A stretch of DNA of 42,801 nucleotides from Hyphomicrobiales bacterium (GTDB taxonomy: Bacteria; Pseudomonadota; Alphaproteobacteria; JAPOUT01): positions 1 through 42,801 of the forward strand of contig JAPOUU010000023.1 in the NCBI GenBank assembly GCA_026708505.1. The letters run 5' to 3'. This document shows, piece after piece, positions 16,508 through 25,808 of this stretch. The translations under genes were made by a program, and so were the position numbers. Under the pieces are notes generated by a model. The model was not told the origin of the DNA. It did not search any database and saw only the letters and a program-made list of their open reading frames with translations. Each line of letters starts with the position of its first letter. Position 1 is the first letter of the stretch.

Positions 16508-17308
16508 ATGCAGCCCAACGACCTACTCCTGCGCACCGACGACGACGGCGTTGCCGTCTTGACTTTGAATGCGCCGAAATCCATGAACGCCTTATCGGAG
16601 GCGATGCTGTCAGCATTATCGGAAACGCTTGACCGGATAGCCGAGGACCGTTCGGTGAAAACCATAATCCTGCGCGGAGCGGGAAATCATTTTTGTGCCG
16701 GGCATAATCTCAAAGAGATGACGGCACGTCGAGAAGATGCGGACGGGGGCTTCCAGTATTTTCAGGATCTTTTTGCAAGATGCTCGGCGATGATGCTGCG
16801 GATAGTCCGTTCACCCCAACCGGTGATAGCAGAGGTTCAAGGCGTTGCGACGGCGGCAGGATGCCAGCTGGTGGCGTCCTGCGATTTGGCCGTTGCCTCG
16901 GAATGCTCCAAGTTTGCGACATCGGGAGTGAATATCGGATTGTTTTGCTCGACGCCGATGGTCGCATTGAGCCGGAATGTGCCACGCAAGCTTGCGATGG
17001 AGATGCTGCTCTTGGGAGAGTTTTTGCCGGCGGCTCGTGTCGCGGAAACGGGACTTGTAAACCGTGTCGTGCCGCTCGAATCGCTTGGCGAAGAGACCAT
17101 GAAACTTGCCCGAGTGATTGCCGATAAATCACCTGCTGCAATCAAGATCGGCAAGCGTGCATTCTACGAGCAGGCCGAGATGTCGCTGGAGGATGCATAC
17201 GCGTATGCGGGGCGCGTGATGGCGGAAAACATGATGGCCCGCGATGCAGAGGCGGGCATAGGGGCATTCACGCGCAAAGAGCCGATGCCTGCGTGGAGCG
17301 GCGAGTGA
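16508..17308 (+). CDS. Enoyl-CoA hydratase/isomerase family protein, ECHDC3-like, catalytic glutamates absent
   Basis: 266-residue crotonase-fold protein. The CoA/oxyanion segments AGHNLKEM and GVATAAGCQLVASCDLAVAS are present, and the NIGLFCSTPMVALSRNVPRK stretch closely matches the ECHDC3 subgroup. Compared with classical enoyl-CoA hydratase, the two catalytic glutamates are replaced by Q120 and G140. So the fold and CoA site are kept but ordinary hydration is doubtful. Longer starts at 16436 or 16502 exist; I prefer 16508 from the promoter position. Its stop overlaps the acyl-CoA ligase start (GTGA), giving a two-gene operon that activates and then handles acyl-CoA. Confidence 0.82.
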   Translation: MQPNDLLLRTDDDGVAVLTLNAPKSMNALSEAMLSALSETLDRIAEDRSVKTIILRGAGNHFCAGHNLKEMTARREDADGGFQYFQDLFARCSAMMLRIVRSPQPVIAEVQGVATAAGCQLVASCDLAVASECSKFATSGVNIGLFCSTPMVALSRNVPRKLAMEMLLLGEFLPAARVAETGLVNRVVPLESLGEETMKLARVIADKSPAAIKIGKRAFYEQAEMSLEDAYAYAGRVMAENMMARDAEAGIGAFTRKEPMPAWSGE

Positions 17309-18933
17309 CGATTTACGAGGGGCCCGAGCTTGCGCGTTGCGGCGCAAACCATACGGCAATATCGCCCGTCTCAATGTTGAAGCGCGTTGAGCGCGTTCAT
17401 CCGGAATTGCCCGCGCAGATACATGGATCGATACGCAGAAACTGGGGCGAGGTCGCCGAACGCTGCAAGCGTTTGGCCTCGGCATTGTCCAAGCGGGGAG
17501 TCGGCCGCGGCGACACGGTTGCAATGCTTGCACCCAACATTCCCGAAGCATTGGAATGCACGCTGGCCGTGCCGATGCTGGGAGCGATATTAAACGCGAA
17601 CAACGTGCGCCTGAATGCAGAGACGATTGCGTATATTCTCGATCATGGCGAAGCGAAAGTGCTGCTGGTGGATACGGAGTTTTCGGGTCTTGCCCGAGAA
17701 GCGATGAAACTGTCCGGTTCCAAGCCGCTGATAGTGGATATTGAGGATACGCAAGGGTGCGGAGGCGAGCGTATCGGCGAGCTGACATATGAAGAATTGC
17801 TGCAGGAGGGCGATGCGGATTTTCCATACCGTCTGCCGGATGATGAATGGGACGCGCTGGCGCTGAATTACACTTCGGGAACGACCGGACGCCCGAAGGG
17901 CGTTGTGTATTCGCATCGAGGCGCATGGATGAACGCGGTGAGCAATGTTGTGACCTGGGAGATGCCTCACTATCCGGTCTATCTTTGGACGCTGCCGCTG
18001 TTCCACTGCAACGGCTGGTGTTTCCCGTGGACGATAACGATGCTTGCCGGAACACATGTGTTCTTACGCGCTCCGCGTGCGGATGCGATATACGAGGCGT
18101 TTGCGGAGCATGGTGTGACACACTTATGCGGCGCGCCCATCATCATGTCGCTGATAGCGGGGGCGCCTGCGGAGGAGCGTCGCGCGTTTTCGCAAAACAT
18201 CAAAATGATGACGGCCGCGGCTCCACCGCCCGCCCCGGTGATAGCGGAGATGGAAGCGCTGAAGATTTCGGTCACGCATACATACGGATTGACGGAAGTT
18301 TACGGTCCTGCGGCCGTGTGTGCGGAAAAGCCGAATTGGAGCAAACTGCCCCTGGAGGAGCAAGCGAAACTTAAGGCACGCCAAGGCGTCGCGTATGAAC
18401 TGGAGGAGGATGTGCTGGTGCTTGACCGCAAAACCGGCAAACCGGTTCCATGGGACGGAGAGACCTTGGGCGAGATCGTCTTCCGCGGCAACATTGTGAT
18501 GAAAGGTTATTTAAAGCGCCCCGAGGAAACGGCCGAATCCTTCAAGGACGGATGGTTTTGGACCGGCGATATCGCGGTGCAGCATCCGGACGGCTATGTC
18601 GAGATACGCGACCGTGCGAAGGATATTATTATTTCGGGCGGCGAGAATATTTCCTCGATTGAGGTTGAGAAAGCATTGTATACGCATCCGGGCGTAAGTC
18701 TGGCGGCGGTTGTCGCGATGCCGGATGCAAAATGGGGCGAGGTTCCCTGTGCGTTTGTGGAATTGGCGGGCGACGCGAAGGTTACAGAGGAAGAATTGCT
18801 TGAGCATGCACGCGAATGCCTTGCCGGATTCCAACGGCCGAAAAAGATTGTCTTCTGTGAATTGCCTAAAACATCAACAGGCAAGGTTCGAAAGACGGAA
18901 TTGCGCGAGCGCGTAAAATCTTTTGAGGAGTAG
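17305..18933 (+). CDS. Acyl-CoA synthetase (AMP-forming, ANL superfamily)
   Basis: 542-residue acyl/aryl-CoA ligase. Adenylation motifs are visible: YTSGTTGRPKGVVYSHRG (P-loop), HTYGLTEVYGP (aromatic/TxE motif), WFWTGDIAVQHPDGYVEIRDRAKDII (hinge) and the C-terminal lysine in TSTGKVRK. It forms acyl-CoA from a fatty or small carboxylic acid, ATP and CoA. The overall pattern resembles medium-chain or DmdB-like ligases; substrate cannot be fixed. I chose the GTG at 17305, overlapping the previous stop by four bases (GTGA) with GGAG 6 bases before; a GTG at 17293 is an alternative. Confidence 0.88.
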   Translation: MTIYEGPELARCGANHTAISPVSMLKRVERVHPELPAQIHGSIRRNWGEVAERCKRLASALSKRGVGRGDTVAMLAPNIPEALECTLAVPMLGAILNANNVRLNAETIAYILDHGEAKVLLVDTEFSGLAREAMKLSGSKPLIVDIEDTQGCGGERIGELTYEELLQEGDADFPYRLPDDEWDALALNYTSGTTGRPKGVVYSHRGAWMNAVSNVVTWEMPHYPVYLWTLPLFHCNGWCFPWTITMLAGTHVFLRAPRADAIYEAFAEHGVTHLCGAPIIMSLIAGAPAEERRAFSQNIKMMTAAAPPPAPVIAEMEALKISVTHTYGLTEVYGPAAVCAEKPNWSKLPLEEQAKLKARQGVAYELEEDVLVLDRKTGKPVPWDGETLGEIVFRGNIVMKGYLKRPEETAESFKDGWFWTGDIAVQHPDGYVEIRDRAKDIIISGGENISSIEVEKALYTHPGVSLAAVVAMPDAKWGEVPCAFVELAGDAKVTEEELLEHARECLAGFQRPKKIVFCELPKTSTGKVRKTELRERVKSFEE

Positions 18934-19146
18934 ATTGCGGCGCGAGAGATTGGGCGCCCCTACCCCGTCCATTCGCCAAACCGCATATCGTGCATGTATT
19001 ATTTGAGGTGATTACGGCCTTGTTCCCCGCAATATATGAGATAAATGTGGGTAATATCCGCTGCAACAGGAGAAGTTCTTTGCCGCCGTCCCATACGGTC
19101 ATTTAACCTCGATATTGGCGCAATTTAGGAAATTCTGCCACAATTT

Positions 19147-19189
19147 ATACCTTGTAAATCGGGACAACAAGTCCCGATTTACAAGGTAT
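19147..19189. repeat. 19-bp perfect inverted repeat with 5-nt loop
   Basis: Bases 19147-19165 and 19171-19189 are exact reverse complements around the loop AACAA. The arms are AT-rich outside and GGGAC at the tip. It lies 20 bases past the 3' end of tRNA-Ser, and between that and the acyl-CoA ligase end. It could be a tRNA terminator hairpin on the minus strand (no strong T-run follows) or a small mobile palindrome. I saw no second copy in the window. Confidence 0.6.
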
Positions 19190-19209
19190 CGAGAAAATTT
19201 TGTTGACAA

Positions 19210-19298
<89 letters not shown>

Positions 19299-19312
19299 TT
19301 ATAGTTTGTTTA

Positions 19313-20536
19313 TCACGCCACGCGGCGACGGTCGAGTCGCCGATGCTGCCAAACGGATTTAAGGGCGTGAATAAGTTGATTCATATGCTGGTCGGTATGG
19401 TTCGGGTTTGGAGTCAGGCGGAGCCGTTCGGTTCCCCGAGGAACGGTCGGATAGTTGATGGGTTGCACGTAGACGGAATGCTCGTGCAAAAGATCATCGG
19501 AGGCCTGCTTGCATGCTACGGGATTGCCGACCCACAAGGGCACGATGTGGCTTGGCGTGTCCATAAGTGGAAGGTTTTCGATTTCAAGAAGATGCTTGAG
19601 TCGTTGAACCCGTTCAGCATGCTGCTCGCGTTTGCGTGAGGATTGTTTCAGGTGCCGCACGCTTGCAAGAGCGCCTGCAACAAGCACGGGCGCGAGGGAT
19701 GTGGTAAAGATGAACCCGGGAGCATAAGATCTAATCACATCAACAAGCCGCTCGGATGCGGCGATGTATCCACCCATGACTCCATAGGCCTTGGCAAGCG
19801 TTCCTTCAATAATATCAACCTGTTCAAGAACCCCGTCACGTTCGGCAATACCCCCTCCCCTTTGACCGTAGAGTCCGACGGCATGAACTTCATCAAGGTA
19901 CGTTAACGCTCCGTAGCGACGCGCAAGCCGGCATATATCACCGACGGGGGCAATGTCGCCGTCCATGGAATAAACAGATTCAAATGCAACGATTTTTGCC
20001 GCATCGGGATCGGAAGCCTTGAGCAGACTTTCGAGATGGTCCAAATCGTTGTGCCGCCAAATATGCTTGAGAGCGGAACTGTGTCGTATGCCTTCGATCA
20101 TGGATGCATGATTGTTTTCATCGGAAAAGATTTCGCAACGCCCCAGGATTCCCGTCTTCGGCAAAACGCTCAACACGGCTTGGTTGGCGACATAACCGGA
20201 GGTAAAGAGCAACGCCGCCTGCTTGTCATGCAAGTCGGCGAGTTCGCGCTCGAGCTCGACATGATAGTGCGTCGTTCCGGAAATATTGCGCGTGCCGCCC
20301 GCACCCGCACCCGCAGTCTCAAGGGCATCATGCATAGCGTCCAAGACAACGGGGTCCTGCCCCATTCCGAGATAATCGTTGGAACACCACACGGTGACGG
20401 GATGCGTCGCATCGCTGTCGTGGAAAGTTGCGGCAGGGAAATCGCCCTTATGCCGGACGATATCGGTAAAGACCCTGTACCGCCCTTCTTTATGCAGCTG
20501 ATCGAGGGCGTTTTGAAGTTTTTGTTCGTAGTTCAT
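19313..20536 (-). CDS. hemA: 5-aminolevulinate synthase
   Basis: 407-residue PLP enzyme that condenses glycine and succinyl-CoA into 5-aminolevulinate, the first step of heme synthesis by the C4 route, which is typical of alphaproteobacteria. Motifs: [42 protein letters not shown] (PLP-binding Asp) and the Schiff-base lysine K249 in [12 protein letters not shown], followed by FTTSLAP. Length matches the family. The ATG at 20536 begins [11 protein letters not shown] as in homologues; a GTG six codons upstream is possible. No clear ribosome-binding site. Single gene by spacing. Confidence 0.94.
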   Translation of the reverse strand: MNYEQKLQNALDQLHKEGRYRVFTDIVRHKGDFPAATFHDSDATHPVTVWCSNDYLGMGQDPVVLDAMHDALETAGAGAGGTRNISGTTHYHVELERELADLHDKQAALLFTSGYVANQAVLSVLPKTGILGRCEIFSDENNHASMIEGIRHSSALKHIWRHNDLDHLESLLKASDPDAAKIVAFESVYSMDGDIAPVGDICRLARRYGALTYLDEVHAVGLYGQRGGGIAERDGVLEQVDIIEGTLAKAYGVMGGYIAASERLVDVIRSYAPGFIFTTSLAPVLVAGALASVRHLKQSSRKREQHAERVQRLKHLLEIENLPLMDTPSHIVPLWVGNPVACKQASDDLLHEHSVYVQPINYPTVPRGTERLRLTPNPNHTDQHMNQLIHALKSVWQHRRLDRRRVA

Positions 20537-20593
20537 GATTGCCGAGGCTAGCACATGATTGGGATAATTTCACGAGAAAAGAGGGCCGAGTTG

Positions 20594-21175
20594 TCAGCAC
20601 CAAGGAGGGCGGTATTTGGGTCTTTGATAGACGCGCACGAGCCCCTCGCTCAGGAGGGTTTCCCCGATGTTGAGACCCTCCATCGTGTAAACGTCCGCGA
20701 TGATGCGCCCGTAGTAGCCTATTTCGGTGTTGCGAAGGATAACCCTGTCGCCGGCAAGTTGTCCGAGTCGATGCTCGCTTCGGACATACAGGTCCCTGGC
20801 GTAGGAGCAATTATCGCGATCCTTTCGTTCCGGCGCATCGATTCCACGCAGACGCACGGATTGTTCTTCAAACACGCCCGGGCTGATTTCGATTTCGGCC
20901 TTGAATGTATCACCGTCGATAATTTCACTAACTCTTACTTCTGCCTTACTCCGGGAAGAGAAGTTTACGTTTGTTTTAGGCGCACTGCTGCTAATTTCCT
21001 CGTGGGATGGAACGTATGTATCTACTTCAGGCGCGTTGTCGGTGACAACCTTATCGCCTTCAAGATAAATACCGGGGAAGATTCCGTTGACGATGCCGAC
21101 GGCTGCAAAAATCAACAAACAGACCGAGAAAAAGGCCATACGCCGCACCAAACGCTCGAACGTTCTCGTTAACAT
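20594..21175 (-). CDS. Membrane-anchored thermonuclease (SNase) family protein
   Basis: About 193 residues. A basic start and a hydrophobic segment (MAFFSVCLLIFAAVGIVNGIF, about residues 13-33) anchor it in the inner membrane, or act as an uncleaved signal, with the nuclease domain outside. The SNase domain begins at VRVSEIIDGDTF. The three catalytic residues of staphylococcal nuclease are matched: Arg and Glu in VRLRGIDAPE and Arg in YYGRIIADVY. The C-terminus ends in QRPKYRPPWC. The start is uncertain: ATG 21175 is chosen, but a GTG at 21250 has AGAAGG before it and would add 25 residues. Confidence 0.82.
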   Translation of the reverse strand: MLTRTFERLVRRMAFFSVCLLIFAAVGIVNGIFPGIYLEGDKVVTDNAPEVDTYVPSHEEISSSAPKTNVNFSSRSKAEVRVSEIIDGDTFKAEIEISPGVFEEQSVRLRGIDAPERKDRDNCSYARDLYVRSEHRLGQLAGDRVILRNTEIGYYGRIIADVYTMEGLNIGETLLSEGLVRVYQRPKYRPPWC

Positions 21176-21449
21176 TTTCCACAATTTTCCGTTCAAAACC
21201 CTATCGATTCGAAAACGCCTAGCCCGACCTGACCCTGCGGTCTCCGCCACCCGCGCCTTCTATTCTCGTTTAGAAAACAACCCATCTCCGTTCCATGTCC
21301 CCCTGTGTTCCGAAATATGCCCGCGTCCCGCTTCCGAGAAATCCGAAAGCGCCCTGCAATCAGCAAATTCCTTATGTCTCAAGCCAAAGATAACGGAACT
21401 ATAAACCCGCACGCCGTAAATAAGGGGCTCAATCAAATGAGCCGTTAAA

Positions 21450-21974
21450 TCAGTTAACGAAGGGAAAGGAGGGCACCTTAATTAAAAGCCCCAAGATGGC
21501 AATACCAACCACAAGAATGCTAACCGCCCAAGTTAGGTTTTTGCCAATCTTGACGTCAAGGTATCTGATTTCACCCCTTAAGTTTTTATCGAGGTCTTTG
21601 ATTTCACCTCTTAAATTTTTGTCGAGGTCTTTTATGTCCTCCCTGAGGGCATCGGTTCTGCCGTCAAATTTCTCATCGAGTTTTTTGATATCAACCTTCA
21701 CCTCAAGAATTCTGCCGTCAAATTTCTCATCGAGTTTTTTGATATCAACCTTCACCTCACGAATTCTGCCGTCAAATTTCTCATCGAGTTTTTTGATATC
21801 AACCTTCACCTCACGAATTCTGCCGTCAAATTTCTCATCGAGTTTTTTGATATCAACCCTCACCTCACGAATATCGCTAGTAAGTCTATCATCAAGACGC
21901 TTGATATCGGAACTAATATCCTTACCAGCATCCATCGTGCTATCTTCGTCTCTAACTTTGACAGGTTGAGCCAC
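21450..21974 (-). CDS. Repeat-built coiled-coil protein with C-terminal membrane anchor (GTG start)
   Basis: 174 residues. After an acidic start, residues about 33-105 are four near-identical 18-residue repeats (core DIKKLDEKFDGRI), then 11-residue repeats (KDLDKNLRGEI), then one membrane helix (LTWAVSILVVGIAILGLLI) and a short tail. All of this predicts a long alpha-helical coiled coil standing on the membrane. 18 = 11 + 7, a heptad-hendecad mix. The GTG start has AGGAGG 9 bases upstream, a strong site. Architecture recalls Bdr-like or DUF1640-like proteins, but I do not recognise a family. Similar hendecad proteins lie at 32,826 and, degenerate, at 32,101 and 34,605 among the autotransporters. 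Confidence 0.7.
   Translation of the reverse strand: MAQPVKVRDEDSTMDAGKDISSDIKRLDDRLTSDIREVRVDIKKLDEKFDGRIREVKVDIKKLDEKFDGRIREVKVDIKKLDEKFDGRILEVKVDIKKLDEKFDGRTDALREDIKDLDKNLRGEIKDLDKNLRGEIRYLDVKIGKNLTWAVSILVVGIAILGLLIKVPSFPFVN
21661..21876 (-). repeat. Four tandem 54-bp repeats inside the coiled-coil gene
   Basis: Units 21661-21714, 21715-21768, 21769-21822 and 21823-21876 are near-identical, each starting CCGTCAAATTTCTCATC on the plus strand. The unit is 18 codons, so copy-number change keeps the frame and would lengthen or shorten the coiled coil. Confidence 0.93.
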
Positions 21975-22827
21975 GGCACTTTCCTCCTATATCACTAGAA
22001 TCAAATTCTTCCTCTCTGATACGGTCAAGAGTAGAGAAAAATTTTGGAAATGTCAACCTTTTAAAAAATGCAACCCAACAGATAGAAGACTTATCAGTAG
22101 AGTGTTACATCTTAAGGTTGCTTCTACAACACCCAAGAATTATTTCAAATGCTTGAATTAAATAAAAAAACCAACAAAAACTCTTTTTAAAGTTAAGATT
22201 CATAATCAAAGAACAAGCAATCATTACGAGAATACAAGATGATAAACAAGGCTGCGGAAATCAAGTGTGGCGGGTATCCATCCAGCAAAAACCCTTTAGT
22301 CAAGCAAAACTGATTCCCTCGATTTTGCGGCATTTCTCGTAGAGCCCACAATTATGAAAGGCAGGGCTTTCCTGTGGCATTTCGGCGGAGAATCAATGCC
22401 CGGCCAGCAAACATCCTTATAAAACCCTTCGGATAAAAGTTCGTTAGGCGGCAAATTGGCTCAAAAATTGCCGCTCCATGATTTGTTTCAAATCCTCAAT
22501 CGAGAAAACTCTGGCGGTGCAGTCTTTGGTAAGTTTATGTGTCGTTGTAATTACCGGATAACGCTTGAAGATGAAAGGAATGAAACCATTTTGGGAAATC
22601 GTTCAAAGACGGGAAGTCCTGTGCCGTTCGATAGGGAAGATTAAAACCGGACTTCCCGAACGCGAGGCACCTATGGGAACCAGACGGAAACCAGGACAAC
22701 CCCGCGTTTCCTTCCCTTCCCGCCTCTCCATCCGAAAGCGCAAAACAAGAGCGTGCCGCATTGAACAGAAGCAGTAACTTGCACTTCGCGGGCGCGGTTG
22801 CGGTTCGGGAATTCGGCGCCTGTCGGC
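21975..22827. other. Gene-poor, partly AT-rich stretch
   Basis: About 850 bases without a convincing gene. The first ~300 are AT-rich with no open frame of note. Minus-strand bases 22444-22602 are an open, ATG-less 52-codon frame ending in SIEDLKQIMERQFLSQFAA, which looks protein-like and may be the tail of a lost gene; I cannot name it. The last part resembles the 3' flanks of the autotransporter genes (sequence like TTGCGGTTCGGGAATT also found at 28061). Confidence 0.4.
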
Positions 22828-25365
22828 TTAGAACTTGTACTTGAACCCTACGCCTCCGGCGTATCCTTCGACCTCTTCGCCTTGTTGGGTGGAAACATCC
22901 ACCGAGAGCGCATAAGCACCGTACCATGTGTAGGTCGCGCCGATGCCGGCATCAAAGACCGGATCTTCACGCTTGGAAACGAATTCCGTCTCGTTGACCC
23001 GGGTGTTGACATCGCCGTCCACAGGCAGGAGAACATCGGCGTGTCCGCGCAGGAAAACATAACCCGAAGGAACGTCCCCGTACAGCGCGCCCTTCCAGCC
23101 ATATTCCAATCCGACGCCCGCACGCCCCGTAACGACAACTCCGTCGTCCAGCACAATCTCCATGTCCTCGGAGTCCGTGAAGTCTTCAAAATCCACGCTC
23201 GTCCACAGCAACTGTGCGGACGGAATCACGAGCAGGTCTCCGACGGCCCCGCCGTAACCGACTTCCAGGCCGCCCGAATATGCGGTCGCGTTCGTGGAGC
23301 CGAGCTTCATCTCCTCCGTCTCGATATCGTTATCGAACGTTGCGTATTGCAACTGCCCGTCCACATAGGCGCCCTCATATTCCCAATGCACCGAGATGGC
23401 CGCCTTGAGGGAGGTGGTTTCGATCTTGCCCGCGCGGTCGGATACGGCGACATCGGTCGTAGCGTCTCCGAGGGCCGCGGTTGCGCCCACGGCGAAGTTG
23501 CCGGGAATGGAGGGATGCGCGATGGCAAGCGGAGCATCAATGCCGAACTCCGCAACGGCATCCTCAATCTCGTATGTTGCAAGCGATGTGGCAACCGGCT
23601 CAAACTCGGCGGAAGCGCTCGAGACTTTCGCCCAGACGCCTCCGTTTTCACCGTGCTGCCTGCCTTGAAGCCGTTGCTGGTAGGATTCGAGGGACGCAAA
23701 CTGCGTGAGAGCGGCGGGAAGCGACTCGTAAAGCGCTTCCTCGATGCCGCCCGTAGCCACCTTCGTAACGAGGGCAATCCATTCGCCCTGGTCCGTGACT
23801 TCGAACCCAAAACTCATCCTGCCGCCAAGAACCTCGCCTGCGGTGAACGCGTCGGGGTTGGCCGTTTCCACGGCAACGAGATTTCCAAGGCGGACGGGCT
23901 CTTCAGTCTCTCCGGGAAGCTCGCCCACAGCGCGGATGTTGATAACGATAGCCTCGCCATCAACGGACTGTGCGGAAAACCGGGTGACGAGAGAACTGTG
24001 CTCGCCGTCTTCGAAACCCGCAGAGAAATCAACGGGAATGACCACATTGCCGCCGTTGTTGGTGAGGGGATTGTTGTGAACGCTGAGGGTGGTGTCGGCG
24101 CCGGAGAGTTCAATGGTGCCGCTGAGTGTTACGGCGGTGTTGATGAGAGCCGTGCCTTCTTGCTCGACTTCAAATATCGCACCTTCGGCAATGTTCAAGT
24201 TTGTGCCCACGAGTTCGGTCAAGGTTGTCGACACGAGTTTTCCTTCGGTGACATCGATTCGATCGAAAGTTTTTATGTCACCTTCCCTGTTCGTAAGTCT
24301 CCAGGTTCCGCTTCCGGTTTTCTCGAGGGTGTTGAAATCCGTGAATTTGTCCAAATCATCGTCCAGGTTGAAATCGGCGTCGCCGGCGCCTGTAAGCACG
24401 ATGCCTGTCGTTCCCATGACATCCGAGGTATCGACATTTCCTTCAAGGTCTGCATCCGTTCCCAAAGTGATTGTGGCATTATCCGATGCCGATCCCGTCG
24501 AGATGCTAATAGCGCTTGCGCTCGAACCGCCAACGATCCTGCCGTTGACGGTAATGAAAACACTGCCGGAGCCCGATTGGCTGACCCTGATAGCATGTTT
24601 ACCGGCGTCGCCGGTGGTCACAGCGACTCCGGTGGTTATGTGCACATCTCCCGTGCCTGTATGGTTGACCAAGATGGCCTCTTCTGTATTGGAGGTAACC
24701 GTTCCGGTCGATGTGAAAGTGACCGCACTGTTTCCGTTGTGGCCGATGGAGATAGCTTCTTTAACACCCGTGATATCTCTTGCCGTGACATTTACCTCGC
24801 CCGTTGTTTCCGCAACCGTTACCATAGAGATGCCATAACTGCCTCCTGTCACGGCTCCGTCCATCGTGAGATCAATCCCTCCGATATTTCTTTGGTTAAT
24901 AACGACGGCCGAATACTGGCCGGTCGAAGTGAGAGTTCCATTTGTTGTGAGGGTAATCGCGCCCGTGCCCATCTGCTGGATATTGATGGAATTGAATCGG
25001 GAAGTGATATTGTTGTTATTTGTCAGATTGACGTCAATTGCGCCGGTGGTCGCTACAGAATTGACATCAATGGCGTCCCCCGCTCCGCTAACATTCAAAC
25101 CGAATCCGGCCTCCCCGGTAACATGTATGTTTTGATTTGCATTGCCTGTAATGGTTTGCGAGCCGTCGCTTTCCGCCGCCCCGGTGCAGGTCCACATCCC
25201 CGTCGTCCCGGCTTGGGTGCAAGTTCCCGCTTGAACCGGTGAACTCGTTGCCATCAACGCGCCAAGCGCAAGCGCGGATGCGCCGCTCAGAAACGGCGCG
25301 AAACTTATAATTCCGCGCGCGGTTTTGCGGAGACGTCCGCCTTTTATGAGTGCGCCCTCGTCCAT
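22828..25365 (-). CDS. Autotransporter 1 (type Va), repeat-rich passenger and beta-barrel
   Basis: 845 residues. An unusual long signal region (GGRLRKTARGIISFAPF then a hydrophobic core ending about residue 46 at VQAG) is followed at once by a Cys-x10-Cys loop. Residues ~60-560 are glycine/threonine-rich passenger with repeated VTGN/ITV-type strands, as in beta-helical autotransporters. An autochaperone-like section (LEKTGSGTWRLTNREGD, near residue 340) and a linker lead to the beta-barrel (about residues 580-845), ending VGFKYKF, whose terminal Phe is the BAM-recognition signature. AAGGAGG lies 7 bases before the ATG, with a promoter 50-80 bases upstream. Passenger function unknown. Confidence 0.88.
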   Translation of the reverse strand: MDEGALIKGGRLRKTARGIISFAPFLSGASALALGALMATSSPVQAGTCTQAGTTGMWTCTGAAESDGSQTITGNANQNIHVTGEAGFGLNVSGAGDAIDVNSVATTGAIDVNLTNNNNITSRFNSINIQQMGTGAITLTTNGTLTSTGQYSAVVINQRNIGGIDLTMDGAVTGGSYGISMVTVAETTGEVNVTARDITGVKEAISIGHNGNSAVTFTSTGTVTSNTEEAILVNHTGTGDVHITTGVAVTTGDAGKHAIRVSQSGSGSVFITVNGRIVGGSSASAISISTGSASDNATITLGTDADLEGNVDTSDVMGTTGIVLTGAGDADFNLDDDLDKFTDFNTLEKTGSGTWRLTNREGDIKTFDRIDVTEGKLVSTTLTELVGTNLNIAEGAIFEVEQEGTALINTAVTLSGTIELSGADTTLSVHNNPLTNNGGNVVIPVDFSAGFEDGEHSSLVTRFSAQSVDGEAIVINIRAVGELPGETEEPVRLGNLVAVETANPDAFTAGEVLGGRMSFGFEVTDQGEWIALVTKVATGGIEEALYESLPAALTQFASLESYQQRLQGRQHGENGGVWAKVSSASAEFEPVATSLATYEIEDAVAEFGIDAPLAIAHPSIPGNFAVGATAALGDATTDVAVSDRAGKIETTSLKAAISVHWEYEGAYVDGQLQYATFDNDIETEEMKLGSTNATAYSGGLEVGYGGAVGDLLVIPSAQLLWTSVDFEDFTDSEDMEIVLDDGVVVTGRAGVGLEYGWKGALYGDVPSGYVFLRGHADVLLPVDGDVNTRVNETEFVSKREDPVFDAGIGATYTWYGAYALSVDVSTQQGEEVEGYAGGVGFKYKF

Positions 25366-25416
25366 TTTGTTGCCTCCTTACTCTACCCTGTAGGTGATAA
25401 AATACGGTGTTCACCG

Positions 25417-25445
25417 ATATTAAGACGCTTTCGGGAGAGAATCAA
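25417..25445 (-). promoter_or_regulatory. Candidate promoter of autotransporter 1
   Basis: Minus strand TTGATT (25440-25445), 17-base spacer, TAATAT (25417-25422). The start would be about 45 bases before the ATG, leaving room for the strong ribosome-binding site. Moderate match to consensus. Confidence 0.45.
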
Positions 25446-25704
25446 GCGTGATTTTGACGAGATTTTTCGGGGAAACGCGAGGGGTCGCGGCAGGATTGCC
25501 CTGCCGTACAATCGCTTGCAACGGAAACGGCGAAGTTGGCCGTCCGGCCGCCGGAAAAAAAGGCGGCGACAGAATGGACCCAATGAACCGAAAATCCATC
25601 CTGCCGCCAACTTGATTGTATCACATCAATCCTTCTGGTGTAATTTTTCGCCATTTTCCGTGCAATTTCGCGCTCCGGCCTGCGAGGAATTTGAAATGCC
25701 CTGG

Positions 25705-25808
25705 ATTGTTTGGCGGGATTATCAGGGGCATCGTTACCGGAGAAAAAAGGATTGTCGGTTGTGACGGGACGCAAGCGGCTCAATGATCAGCGGTTGGCCG
25801 GAGATCAT
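25705..25808 (-). pseudogene. Decayed GNAT toxin (TacT-like) remnant
   Basis: An ATG at 25806-25808 overlaps the antitoxin stop by four bases, the usual TacA-TacT arrangement. The frame reads ISGQPLIIEPLASRHNRQSFF and then stops. Shifting frame within a six-T run (25743-25748 as A on the plus strand) continues SGNDAPDNPAKQ. The composite resembles the start of GNAT toxins (EPL...H..R..F..GN..LD). The rest of the acetyltransferase is absent, so the toxin is frameshifted and truncated. Inference from a short match. Confidence 0.45.

Noticed and set aside
21661-21876. Tandem 54-bp repeats as a possible CRISPR array
   Set aside because: Units are directly adjacent without unique spacers and stay in frame within a coding sequence.
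22798-25242. An 814-codon open frame on the plus strand opposite autotransporter 1
   Set aside because: It is the mirror of a GC-rich autotransporter; the translation has no domain logic and the minus-strand protein has signal, passenger and barrel.
25442-25783. 113-codon minus-strand ORF as a real toxin gene
   Set aside because: Only its first ~20 residues fit a GNAT toxin; the rest is compositionally random and runs into the autotransporter 1 promoter.
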